Of a DNA stretch of 64,000 nucleotides, positions 16,431 to 24,370 are shown in pieces. Source of the DNA: Nocardioides sp. SLBN-35 (GTDB lineage: Bacteria; Actinomycetota; Actinomycetes; Propionibacteriales; Nocardioidaceae); contig NZ_VFNU01000001.1 of NCBI RefSeq assembly GCF_006715725.1, forward strand, positions 496,001 through 560,000, given 5' to 3'. The notes beneath the pieces were generated by a model. That model ran no database searches. It was not told the origin of the DNA and saw nothing but the letters and a program-made list of their open reading frames with translations. Each line of letters starts with the position of its first letter. The first letter of the stretch is position 1. The translations under genes were made by a program, and so were the position numbers.

Positions 16431-17522
16431 TCAGGCGCCGGGTCGACACGCGCCGTCCGCCTCGACACCGGTGAGCTCGACACAGGCGAGCGGGTCGTCG
16501 AGGACGGGACCGAGGGCGACGGTGCAGGCGCTGATCGCCTGGATGTCGCTGCCGAAGCGGGTGAACGACACGGGGACCCGGTGGTCGAGGCCGGTGTACT
16601 CCTCGTAGGCCGTGACGATGACGTCGAGCAGGCCGGGGTCGCCGGTGAAGGCCTGGCCGACCAGGACCACCCGGTCGGGGGAGAGCATGTCGCGCACCGA
16701 GCCGGCCGCGGCGCCGAGGACGCGGGCCCGCCCGACGTCCGGCAGTACGTCGAGCGCCGCGGCGAGGCAGCCGCTGCGACCGCACGCGCAGGGGACGTCC
16801 GCGCCGGTGGGGAAGTGGGTCAGGCTCGCGGCCCGGGTGACGTCGGTCTGCACGCCGCGGTCGACGGCGACCGACCAGCCGAAGGTGTCGCGGGCGTAGA
16901 GGTAGAGGGTCAGGCCGCCGTTGTCGCGGCCCTGCTGCCCCTGCCGGCGGTGCAGGAACTCCGCCGCCGCCACCGCGGAGATGTGGTCTCCGGTGCGGAC
17001 CGGGAGGCCGGTGAGCTCGTGCAGCTCGGCCTCGCGCCCGGTGGGGAGCAGGCCGATCTCCCGCCAGGGGGCGACCAGCCCGGCCGCGAGCGGGACCCGG
17101 CCGGGGTGGGAGCCCAGCAGTGTCGCGGCCTCCCGGCTGAGCTGCTCGAGGTCGGGCTCGCTGCCGAGCGGGCGTCGTACCATCGTCGAGGTCAGCACCC
17201 GGCCGGTCAGGTCGCCGAGCGCGACGGTGGCGATCCGGCGCCCGACATGGACGCCGATGGTGACGTAGTGGTCGGGGTTGATCTCGACCGGCACGCCGGG
17301 CCGGCCGGTCGCGCCGGGCCGGGCGAGGTCGGGACGCTCGCGCAGCAGGCCGCGCTCGACGAGCACGGCGGCGGTGCGGCCGACGGTGGCGATGCTCAGG
17401 CCGGTGGCGGCGGCGATCTCGTCGCGGGAGGCGCGGCCCGCGGCCCGGACCTGCTCGAGCACCTGGGTCGCCGTGGAGCTGAACCGGCCCCGGGACACGG
17501 TGATGATCGGTGAGCGCGTCAT
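16431..17522 (-). CDS. ROK family transcriptional regulator
   Basis: 363 residues: an N-terminal winged helix (DEIAAATGLSIATVGRTAAVLVERGLL, about residues 34-60) fused to a ROK sugar-kinase-like domain. The ROK zinc motif is present as CACGRSGCLAA; the final Glu of the usual CxCGxxGCLE is Ala here. The kinase-like domain lacks an obvious intact phosphate site, so it is a sensor. ROK regulators usually respond to sugars or sugar phosphates, so the importer and sulfatase it precedes may handle a sulfated carbohydrate (inference). ATG 17522, divergent from the AtsK-like gene; probable operator at 17563-17584. Confidence 0.88.
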   Translation of the reverse strand: MTRSPIITVSRGRFSSTATQVLEQVRAAGRASRDEIAAATGLSIATVGRTAAVLVERGLLRERPDLARPGATGRPGVPVEINPDHYVTIGVHVGRRIATVALGDLTGRVLTSTMVRRPLGSEPDLEQLSREAATLLGSHPGRVPLAAGLVAPWREIGLLPTGREAELHELTGLPVRTGDHISAVAAAEFLHRRQGQQGRDNGGLTLYLYARDTFGWSVAVDRGVQTDVTRAASLTHFPTGADVPCACGRSGCLAAALDVLPDVGRARVLGAAAGSVRDMLSPDRVVLVGQAFTGDPGLLDVIVTAYEEYTGLDHRVPVSFTRFGSDIQAISACTVALGPVLDDPLACVELTGVEADGACRPGA

Positions 17523-17562
17523 GCCGTACCTCCTCCGGGTCGCCGATCTGCAATGTCTATCA

Positions 17563-17584
17563 ATCTACTCGACAAACTGTAGAT
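17563..17584. promoter_or_regulatory. Inverted repeat between ROK regulator and AtsK-like gene
   Basis: ATCTAC, ten bases, then GTAGAT, located 41-62 bases upstream of the ROK start in an AT-rich pocket of an otherwise GC-rich gap. Centre spacing of 16 bases between half-sites suits a dimeric winged-helix protein. Likely the ROK operator (inference). Confidence 0.4.
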
Positions 17585-17633
17585 CATGACGGCGGGGGCC
17601 GTGCAACCGCGTCCCGCGATCCGGGCGGGTTCG

Positions 17634-17646
17634 GCTCACGGTGAGC
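17634..17646. promoter_or_regulatory. 13-base palindrome upstream of the AtsK-like gene
   Basis: GCTCAC-G-GTGAGC, 89 bases before the ATG at 17735. Perfect six-base arms about one centre base. It may bind a sulfur- or sugar-responsive regulator; nothing in the sequence tells which. Confidence 0.3.
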
Positions 17647-17734
17647 GAAAGCCTTGTCCGGCGCGGGATTCGTCCCCACCGTTGGGCCTCGTTCGACTTC
17701 CCGAGTGATTCCCCAGCGACCCGAAGGACGCCTC

Positions 17735-18673
17735 ATGACCATCAGCCTCGACCGCGAGACCGCCGCTCCCACGACCATCACGGTGAGCAAGCTGGGCAGC
17801 CGGATCGGCGCCCGCATCGACGGCGTGCGCCTCGGCGGCGACCTCGCGCCGGAGACCGTCGCCGAGATCCGCGCGGCCCTGGGCGAGCACAAGGTCGTCT
17901 TCTTCCGCGGCCAGGACCACCTCGACGACGACGGGCAGATCGCGTTCGGCGAGCTGCTCGGGCCGCTCACCACCGCCCACCCGACGGTCAACACCGGCAG
18001 CGCCCGCGTGCTCGCCCTCAAGGCCACCCAGGGCATGGCCGCGAACTCGTGGCACACCGACGTCACCTTCGTCGACCGGGTGCCGGCGTTCTCGATCCTG
18101 CGCGGCGTGACCATCCCGGCGTACGGCGGCAGCACGGTCTGGGCGAACACCGTGACGGCGTACGAGACCCTCCCGCCGCAGCTCAAGGCGCTCGTCGACG
18201 ACCTGTGGGCCGTGCACACCAACGACTACGACTACGCCAACCACTACACCGAGGAGGGCGAGGCCAACACCCAGTTCAGCCGCGCGGAGTTCGCCTCGAC
18301 GGTCTACCAGACCGAGCACCCGGTGGTGCGGATCCACCCGGAGACCGGCGAGCGCGCGCTGCTGCTGGGCCACTTCGTGAAGAACTTCGTCGGCTTCAAC
18401 TCCAAGGAGTCCTCGACCCTCTTCAACCTGCTCCAGGACCGGGTGACCAAGCTCGAGAACACGATCCGCTGGACGTGGGAGGAGGGCGACGTCGCGATCT
18501 GGGACAACCGCGCCACGCAGCACTACGCGACCGCCGACTTCGACACCCAGCTGCGCGAGGTACGCCGGATCACCGTGCAGGGACCCGTCCCGGTGTCGAT
18601 CGACGGTCGCGAGAGCCGCGTGCTCCAGGGCTCGGCCGACGTCTACAACCGGCTCGACGAGCTCATCCGCTGA
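17735..18673 (+). CDS. Fe(II)/2-oxoglutarate dioxygenase, AtsK-like alkylsulfatase
   Basis: TauD/TfdA-family enzyme that oxidatively releases sulfite or sulfate from organosulfur compounds. The iron triad is His107-Asp109 (SWHTDVTF) and His263 (ATQHYA), with the 2-oxoglutarate Arg in [11 protein letters not shown]. These positions are each one less than those I recall for Pseudomonas AtsK (108, 110, 264), and the [11 protein letters not shown] stretch is AtsK-like, so alkyl sulfates are favoured over taurine. ATG 17735 follows GAAGGAC and gives 312 residues; the in-frame start at 17654 is less likely. It is divergent from the sulfatase operon and probably part of the same sulfur-scavenging response. 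Confidence 0.9.
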   Translation: MTISLDRETAAPTTITVSKLGSRIGARIDGVRLGGDLAPETVAEIRAALGEHKVVFFRGQDHLDDDGQIAFGELLGPLTTAHPTVNTGSARVLALKATQGMAANSWHTDVTFVDRVPAFSILRGVTIPAYGGSTVWANTVTAYETLPPQLKALVDDLWAVHTNDYDYANHYTEEGEANTQFSRAEFASTVYQTEHPVVRIHPETGERALLLGHFVKNFVGFNSKESSTLFNLLQDRVTKLENTIRWTWEEGDVAIWDNRATQHYATADFDTQLREVRRITVQGPVPVSIDGRESRVLQGSADVYNRLDELIR

Positions 18674-18689
18674 GTGCTACGCACCGATG

Positions 18690-18875
18690 TCAGGGGGTCA
18701 CGAGACCTCGGACGTCGAGGAGTTGCGCAACAACCGTCACGAGACGTCTGACCGCGCTGTCGGGACTGTCTGCCGTCAGTCCCGGCAGCGCCTCGCCTGG
18801 TCTCGTGACGTGCCACGACCTCGCTTGCTTCGCGGCGCGAGCTCGTCGGCGCTCCTCGACCTTCGGCCCCTGACC
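18690..18875. repeat. Degenerate cluster of REP-like repeats
   Basis: This gap holds GGTCACGAGACC (18696-18707), a degenerate plus-oriented copy (18711-18745, GTCGAGGAGTTGCG then CGTCACGAGAC) and an opposite-facing relic from about 18798 (GGTCTCGTGACG to CTCCTCGACC). The whole can fold into a long imperfect hairpin. It separates the AtsK-like gene from the DinB-like gene and may end transcription. Confidence 0.5.
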
Positions 18876-18923
18876 GCGGCTTCGTCCCTCAGCCGCGGGC
18901 GGCCTCGGCGTAGCGTCGGTGGC

Positions 18924-19427
18924 ATGACCCCAGCCGACCTGCTGACCGATGCCTTCTCCCGTGTCCTCGGCGTCGTCGAGACGGTTCTCGACGGCGCCGA
19001 CGACGCGCTCCTCGCCCAGCGCCCCGGCCCCGATGCCAACAGCATCGCGTGGCTGGTCTGGCACCTGACCCGGGTGCAGGACGACCATGTCGCCCACGTC
19101 GCCGGGACGGGCCAGGTCTGGACCGACGACGGCTTCGCCGACAGGTTCGCCCTGCCGCTCGACCCGCGCGACATCGGCTACGGCCACACCAGCGCCCAGG
19201 TCGGTACGGTCCTCGCGCCTGCCGGGCTGCTGCTCGACTACTACCGTGCCACCCACGCGCGCACCCTGGGCTTCGTCGGCGCGGTCGGCGCCGACGACCT
19301 CGACCGGGTCGTCGACACCCGCTGGGACCCGCCGGTCACGCTCGGCGTCCGGCTGGTCAGCGTGGTCGACGACTGTGCGCAGCACGCCGGGCAGGCGGCG
19401 TACGTGAAGGGGCTGCTGGCGGGCTGA
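18924..19427 (+). CDS. DinB/DUF664 family protein
   Basis: 167-residue four-helix-bundle protein of the DinB-like superfamily, members of which are metal-dependent thiol transferases or of unknown role. The likely metal histidines are in WHLTRVQDDH (residues 41-50 region) and CAQHAGQAAY near the C-terminus. The start ATG 18924 is preceded by GTCGGTGGC; the longer open frame back to 18687 is repeat sequence. Function in this organism is not known. Stands alone between two repeat-filled gaps. Confidence 0.8.
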   Translation: MTPADLLTDAFSRVLGVVETVLDGADDALLAQRPGPDANSIAWLVWHLTRVQDDHVAHVAGTGQVWTDDGFADRFALPLDPRDIGYGHTSAQVGTVLAPAGLLLDYYRATHARTLGFVGAVGADDLDRVVDTRWDPPVTLGVRLVSVVDDCAQHAGQAAYVKGLLAG

Positions 19428-19449
19428 TCCGCGGCTCGGCCCCTGCGCT

Positions 19450-19563
19450 CAAGTAACACGCTGTCCACCCGACTGGTCGCCGGTTCTCAGCGCGACACGC
19501 CGCCGACACGCCGGCGCCGCTGCTGACAACCACCGGGTAGTCGGGTGGACAGCGTGTTACTTG
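19450..19563. repeat. 114-bp inverted-repeat element, family A copy 2
   Basis: Perfect 25-base arms (19450-19474 and 19539-19563) beginning CAAGTAACACGCTGTCCACC. Same length as, and in inverse orientation closely similar to, the element at 7731-7844. The outermost three bases differ from copy 1 but still pair (CAA/TTG against GCT/AGC). It fills the gap between the convergent DinB-like and nitronate monooxygenase genes. Confidence 0.8.
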
Positions 19564-19581
19564 CCGGGGGGCCGTCCGGAC

Positions 19582-20616
19582 TCAGAGCCCAGCGGCCAGG
19601 TCCCGCACTATCTCCCCTGCCGGCCGCTCCTCCGCACTGCGCCAGCCCGTGCCCGCCCACAAGTGCAGCCGGTGCGGATCGCCGGTCGTGGCGGCGGTCC
19701 GGCGCAGCTCGCGGGTGAGGTGGTGCAGCTCCGGATACCCGTACGGCGCGTGCGCGTGGTGGCGTTCCACGAAGCCGTTGCGCAGCGCCCGCGCCGGTCG
19801 CCCCGTGAAGGAGTGGGTCAGGACCGTGGTGGTGAAGGCGGGGTCGGCGAGCGCGCCGCGGTGGGTGGCCGTCGTACCGGCCTCGGTGGCGCGGAGCAGC
19901 AGCGTGCCGACCGCGACCGCCTCGGCGCCCGCCCCCACCAGGTCCCGTACGTCGACCGGCCCGGTCACCCCGCCGGCCGCGACGAGCGGGAGCCGGGTCA
20001 CGCCGGCCACCGCCCGCACCACGTCGGCGGTCGCGGCGTCGGTGATGGTGCGGCGTGGGTCGAAGGTGCCGCTGTGCCCACCGGCGGCCGGTCCCTGCAC
20101 GACCAGCCCGTCGACGCCGAGGTCCTCGGCGGCGCGTGCCTCCTCCGGGGTGGTCACCGTCGCCAGCACCCGCGAGCCCGCGGCCCGCAGCGCGGTGATG
20201 TCGGCAGCGGAGGGGAGGCCGAAGGTCAGCGACACCACCGGCACCGGGTGCGCCACCAGCAGCGCGACCTTCTCGCGCCACGCGTCGTCGTCGTGGCGCG
20301 GCTCGGCGGGGAGGTCGACGCCCAGCGACTCCGCCTCGTCCCGGATCGCCTCGGCATAGGCGCGGTAGGCGTCGGGCGCGATCGACCCCGGCTGGGGCAC
20401 GAACAGGTTGACCCCGAACGGTGAGCCGGTCGCGTGCGCGGCCGTCAGCCGGTCGGCGAAGGCATCCGCCGACAGGTAGCCGGCCGGCAGGAACGCGAAC
20501 CCGCCGGCCGCGGTCACGGCCGCCTCGAGGGCGGGGGTGGAGGGGCCGCCGGCCATGGGCGCGGCCGCGAGGGGCAGGTCGGACTCGAGCAGGGTCGTCA
20601 CCGTCACGCCTCCCAT
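19582..20616 (-). CDS. Nitronate monooxygenase family flavoprotein
   Basis: FMN-dependent TIM-barrel enzyme, 344 residues, that in this family oxidises alkyl nitronates such as propionate 3-nitronate. The start LPLAAAPMAGGPSTPAL is the usual substrate/FMN loop; the hallmark DGLVVQGPAAGGHSGTF carries the active-site His of class I enzymes; LVAAGGVTGPVDVRDLVGAG and AVAVGTLLLRATEAG form the FMN phosphate site. ATG 20616, alternative GTG 20604. Divergent from an MFS gene, 54 bases apart. Confidence 0.9.
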   Translation of the reverse strand: MGGVTVTTLLESDLPLAAAPMAGGPSTPALEAAVTAAGGFAFLPAGYLSADAFADRLTAAHATGSPFGVNLFVPQPGSIAPDAYRAYAEAIRDEAESLGVDLPAEPRHDDDAWREKVALLVAHPVPVVSLTFGLPSAADITALRAAGSRVLATVTTPEEARAAEDLGVDGLVVQGPAAGGHSGTFDPRRTITDAATADVVRAVAGVTRLPLVAAGGVTGPVDVRDLVGAGAEAVAVGTLLLRATEAGTTATHRGALADPAFTTTVLTHSFTGRPARALRNGFVERHHAHAPYGYPELHHLTRELRRTAATTGDPHRLHLWAGTGWRSAEERPAGEIVRDLAAGL

Positions 20617-20670
20617 CGTGCAGCACCCTCCCGAACCGGCCGCTCACGCGTGCCCGAGAATGGCCGGGAC

Positions 20671-21870
20671 ATGACCGAGAGCACCGTGGACCCGCGCGCT
20701 CGCGGCGTCCTGGTCACGCTCTGCGTCACGGTCACCGTCGCGTACGGCGTCCTCTACTACTCCTTCACGGTCCTCGCCCCCGGCATCAGCGCCGACACCG
20801 GCTGGTCCACCGCCGCGGTCACCACGGTCTTCTCGGTGGGCAGCCTGGCCGGTGCGTTGGCCGGCGTCCTGGCCGGCCGGGTCATCCAGCGCCGCGGCCC
20901 GCGGGTCGTGATGACCGCCGGCAGCCTCCTCGGCGCGCTCGGCGTCGTCGTCATCGCCGCCGCGCCGAACCTGCCGGTGTTCACGCTCGGCTGGCTGGTC
21001 GCGGGCGCGGCCGGTGCCGGCACGTTCTACCCGCCGGCGTTCGCCGCCCTCACCCAGTGGTACGGCGACCAGCGGGTCCGCGCGATAACGACCCTGACCC
21101 TGGCCGCGGCGTTCTCCTCGACCATCTTCGCGCCGCTGGTCGCCTTCCTCGACGCCGAGTGGGGCTGGCGGGCGACGTACGTCGTCCTCGGCGCGATCAT
21201 GCTCGTCCTCACCGGGCCTGCGCACGCGCTCGTGCTTCGCCTGCCCTGGCGGCCCGCCGCCCTCGAGCACGGCACCCACGAGCGCTCCCGCACCGACCGC
21301 GAGGTCCTGGCCAGCCGAACCTTCGTGCTGGTGTGCGCGTCCGGCGCGCTGACCACGCTGGTCATGTTCGCCTCGCTGGTCCACCTGGTGCCGCTGCTCC
21401 TCGACCGCGGGATGAGCGTCCAGCTCGCCGCGTGGGCGCTCGGGCTCAGCGGCGCGGGCCAGGTGGTCGGCCGCCTGCTGTACGCCGCCCTCGAGCGCCG
21501 CCTCCCCACCAACCCGCGCGCGGCGCTGGTGATGGTACTGCTGGCGGTGCTGGTCCTCGCCCTGGCGCTGGTGCCGGGGCCGGTGCCGCTGCTGATCGTG
21601 GTCGCGGTGCTGGCGGGTGCCGCCCGCGGCCTGTTCACCCTCGTCGGCGCCACGGTGGTCAGCGACCACTGGGGACCGGAGCGGTACGCCGCGCTCAACG
21701 GCGTCTACAACGCACCGGTCGGCGTCGCCGCCGCGCTCTCGCCCGCCTTCGGCGCCGCCGTCATCGCCGCGACCGGCAGCGTGACGGGGCTCTTCGTCGT
21801 CCTCGCTGCCCTCGGCGTCGCCGGCGCCGCCCTGGCGGTCCTTGCCGGCAACACGCCCGACCACCGGTAG
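20671..21870 (+). CDS. MFS transporter
   Basis: 399-residue, 12-helix major facilitator. The loop between helices 2 and 3 has GRVIQRRGPRVVM, the MFS motif A equivalent. N-terminal half resembles the monocarboxylate/oxalate-formate type carriers (YYSFTVLAPGISADTGWS, then YPPAFAALTQWYGDQR). ATG 20671 is used; the upstream open frame belongs to the divergent gene. Substrate unknown; it may be linked with the nitronate monooxygenase across the shared 54-base promoter gap. Confidence 0.88.
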   Translation: MTESTVDPRARGVLVTLCVTVTVAYGVLYYSFTVLAPGISADTGWSTAAVTTVFSVGSLAGALAGVLAGRVIQRRGPRVVMTAGSLLGALGVVVIAAAPNLPVFTLGWLVAGAAGAGTFYPPAFAALTQWYGDQRVRAITTLTLAAAFSSTIFAPLVAFLDAEWGWRATYVVLGAIMLVLTGPAHALVLRLPWRPAALEHGTHERSRTDREVLASRTFVLVCASGALTTLVMFASLVHLVPLLLDRGMSVQLAAWALGLSGAGQVVGRLLYAALERRLPTNPRAALVMVLLAVLVLALALVPGPVPLLIVVAVLAGAARGLFTLVGATVVSDHWGPERYAALNGVYNAPVGVAAALSPAFGAAVIAATGSVTGLFVVLAALGVAGAALAVLAGNTPDHR

Positions 21871-21967
21871 TACTGGTCAGGGCACCCCCGGCGGGTGCAC
21901 GATGCCCAGACGCGGATCGTGAGCCGGCCCACTCGGGGGCCGGCCCGCACCAAGGAGGGGGGCGCGG

Positions 21968-23515
21968 ATGACCCAGGTGAGCGGCGCGCAGTCGGCGCTC
22001 GACGCGGAGCAGGTCGGCTACAAGCAGACCCTCGGCCGCCGGCACGTCCAGATGATCGCGATCGGCGGCGCCATCGGCACCGGCCTGTTCCTGGGCTCGG
22101 CCAGCCGGCTGCACAGCACCGGCCCGGCACTGCTGTTCAGCTACGCGTTCGTGGGCGTCATCGCCTACTTCCTGATGCGGGCCCTCGGCGAGCTGGTGCT
22201 GCACCGCGCGACATCGGGCGCGTTCGTGTCGTACATGCGCGAGTTCTACGGCGAGGCGGCGGCGTACGTCACCGGCTGGATGTACTGGCTCAACTGGGCG
22301 CTGACCGGTATCGCCGAGCTCTCGGCGGTCGGGCTCTACATGCAGTACTGGTTCCCGAACCTGCCCGCCTGGGCGACGGTGCTGGTCGCGCTCGCGGTCG
22401 TGCTGGCGATCAACCTGCTCTCCGCTCGCGCGTTCGGCGAGTTCGAGTTCTGGGCCGCGATCCTCAAGGTCGCCGCGATCGTCGTGTTCCTCGTCGTGGG
22501 CCTGGTCGTGGTGATCGGCACCTTCGACATCGGCGGCCACGAGGCCGGAGTCTCCAACCTGTGGAGCAACCCCGGCGGGTTCTGGCCGGCCTCCGACGGC
22601 TTCTACTGGTACGGCCCGATCCTCGTGATGTCCGGCGTCGTGTTCGCGTACGCCGCGATCGAGATGGTCGGCGTCGCGGCGGGCGAGATGGAGGACGCGC
22701 AGCGCGAGGTGCCCAAGGCCGTCAACGCGGTCATCATGCGGATCGCGGTGTTCTACTGCGGCTCGATCCTGCTGCTCGTCTGCATGCTGCCGACCTCCGA
22801 GTTCAAGCCCGGCATCAGCCCGTTCGTCACCGTCTTCGACCGCCTCGGCCTGAACTGGATGGGCGCGGCGATCCAGGTGATCCTCATCGTCGCCGCCATG
22901 TCGAGCCTCAACTCCGGCCTCTACTCGACCGGCCGGGTGCTGCGCAGCCTCGGCATGTCCAAGCAGGCGCCGGCGTTCACGCTCAAGATGAGCGAGTCCG
23001 GCGTGCCGTGGGCGGGCATCGCGATGACCTCGATCGTCTACGTCTTCGGCGCCCTGCTCAACGCGCTGGCCCCCGACGCCTTCGAGATCGCGCTCGAGGC
23101 CGCCGCGATCGGCGTGGTCTTCACCTGGGCCTCGATCTTCCTGTGCCAGATCCGGCTGCGGCAGCTCTCCGACAGAGGGGTGGTCCCACCGAGTCCCTTC
23201 CAGGCGCCATGGTCGCCGTGGACGTCGATCATCGGGCTGGTCTTCCTGGCCCTGGTGATCGTCGGGCTCGCCGTCTCCGGGTGGCAGAGCTCGCCGTACT
23301 TCTGGCACAAGACGACCTTCCTCGTCGTCGTGATCGGCATCCCCGTCATCGCGCTGGTGCTGTGGATCGGCTGGATAGCCGTCAGGCCGAAGGTCGCCGC
23401 CGACACCGGCGGGCGGATGCAGTCGGTGTGGACCAACGACGGTCCGCGGTACGTCGACGAGGAGCCTCTCCCGATGGGCGGCAGTGTCGACGGAGTCGAG
23501 GGGGTCGAGGGATGA
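21968..23515 (+). CDS. Amino acid permease, AnsP-like (APC family)
   Basis: Proton-coupled amino acid importer, 515 residues and 12 membrane helices. The N-terminal KQTLGRRHVQMIAIGGAIG and TGLFLGSASRLHSTGP are the family signature; FAYAAIEMVGVAAGEMEDAQ with the charged GE pair is typical of asparagine, GABA and aromatic amino acid permeases. Best overall fit is L-asparagine permease. Strong ribosome site AAGGAGGGG six bases before ATG 21968. The stop overlaps the next start as ATGA, coupling it to a binding lipoprotein, which is unusual for a secondary carrier. Confidence 0.88.
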   Translation: MTQVSGAQSALDAEQVGYKQTLGRRHVQMIAIGGAIGTGLFLGSASRLHSTGPALLFSYAFVGVIAYFLMRALGELVLHRATSGAFVSYMREFYGEAAAYVTGWMYWLNWALTGIAELSAVGLYMQYWFPNLPAWATVLVALAVVLAINLLSARAFGEFEFWAAILKVAAIVVFLVVGLVVVIGTFDIGGHEAGVSNLWSNPGGFWPASDGFYWYGPILVMSGVVFAYAAIEMVGVAAGEMEDAQREVPKAVNAVIMRIAVFYCGSILLLVCMLPTSEFKPGISPFVTVFDRLGLNWMGAAIQVILIVAAMSSLNSGLYSTGRVLRSLGMSKQAPAFTLKMSESGVPWAGIAMTSIVYVFGALLNALAPDAFEIALEAAAIGVVFTWASIFLCQIRLRQLSDRGVVPPSPFQAPWSPWTSIIGLVFLALVIVGLAVSGWQSSPYFWHKTTFLVVVIGIPVIALVLWIGWIAVRPKVAADTGGRMQSVWTNDGPRYVDEEPLPMGGSVDGVEGVEG

Positions 23516-24360
23516 GGACGACACCCGTGCGCAGCGGCATCGCGATCGTCCTGGCGGTCCTCGCCACCACCCTCGCCGGCTGCGGCGGTGACGGCGAGAT
23601 CAAGACCCCCGACCTGGTGAAGGGCGCCCAGGAGGGCGGCAGGCTCACCATCGGCATCTCGTTCGACGAGCCCGGCGTGGGGTTCAGGTCGGGCGACACC
23701 TACAGCGGGTTCGACGTCGACACGGCGACCTACGTCGCGAAGGCGCTCGGGGTCGACGCGAAGGACATCACCTGGGTGCGGGCCGACCCCGGCGAGCGCG
23801 AGCAGCTGCTCGAGAGCGGGAAGGCCGACCTGGTCGTCGCGACATACTCGATCACCGACGAGCGCAAGCAGGCCGTCGACTTCGCCGGGCCCTACTTCGT
23901 CGCCCACCAGGACCTGCTGATCCGCCGCAACGACACGGAGATCACCGGCCCCGAGACCCTCGACGGGCGCACCCTGTGCTCGGTCACGGGCACCACGTCG
24001 TCGGACTACGTGCGCGAGCACTACAAGGGCGACATCACGCTCAAGGAGTACCCGCGCTACTCCGAGTGCGTCGCCGCGCTGCTGGACGGCAGCGTCGACG
24101 CGGTCACGACCGACGACCTGATCCTGGCCGGCTATGCGAGCGAGGAGAAGTACAAGGGCAAGCTCAAGGTGGTCGGCGACGGCTTCACCGACGAGCGCTA
24201 CGGCATCGGGGTCAAGAAGGGCGACCAGGAGCTGGTCGACCAGGTCGACGCGGCGCTGGAGCAGTACGTCGACGACGGCTCCTGGGAGGCCGCGCTGAAG
24301 CAGTCGGTCGGCGACTCGGGCTACCGGATCCCCGACCCGCCGAAGCCCGGCACGGCCTGA
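23512..24360 (+). CDS. Polar amino acid-type solute-binding lipoprotein (family 3)
   Basis: 282 residues. Signal peptide with lipobox TLAGC (Cys about residue 24), then the family 3 start GGRLTIGISFDEPGVGF, the ligand-binding DLVVATYSITDERKQAVDFAGPY stretch (positions 23828-23900) and the hinge region RYSECVAALLDGSVDAVTTDD. Such proteins bind glutamate, glutamine or similar amino acids for ABC importers, but no ABC ATPase or permease gene lies beside it. Instead it is coupled by ATGA to an APC permease and followed 10 bases later by a sensor-like protein. It could serve a distant ABC system or act as an amino acid sensor. Confidence 0.9.
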   Translation: MRTTPVRSGIAIVLAVLATTLAGCGGDGEIKTPDLVKGAQEGGRLTIGISFDEPGVGFRSGDTYSGFDVDTATYVAKALGVDAKDITWVRADPGEREQLLESGKADLVVATYSITDERKQAVDFAGPYFVAHQDLLIRRNDTEITGPETLDGRTLCSVTGTTSSDYVREHYKGDITLKEYPRYSECVAALLDGSVDAVTTDDLILAGYASEEKYKGKLKVVGDGFTDERYGIGVKKGDQELVDQVDAALEQYVDDGSWEAALKQSVGDSGYRIPDPPKPGTA

Positions 24361-24370
24361 TCCCGCACCC

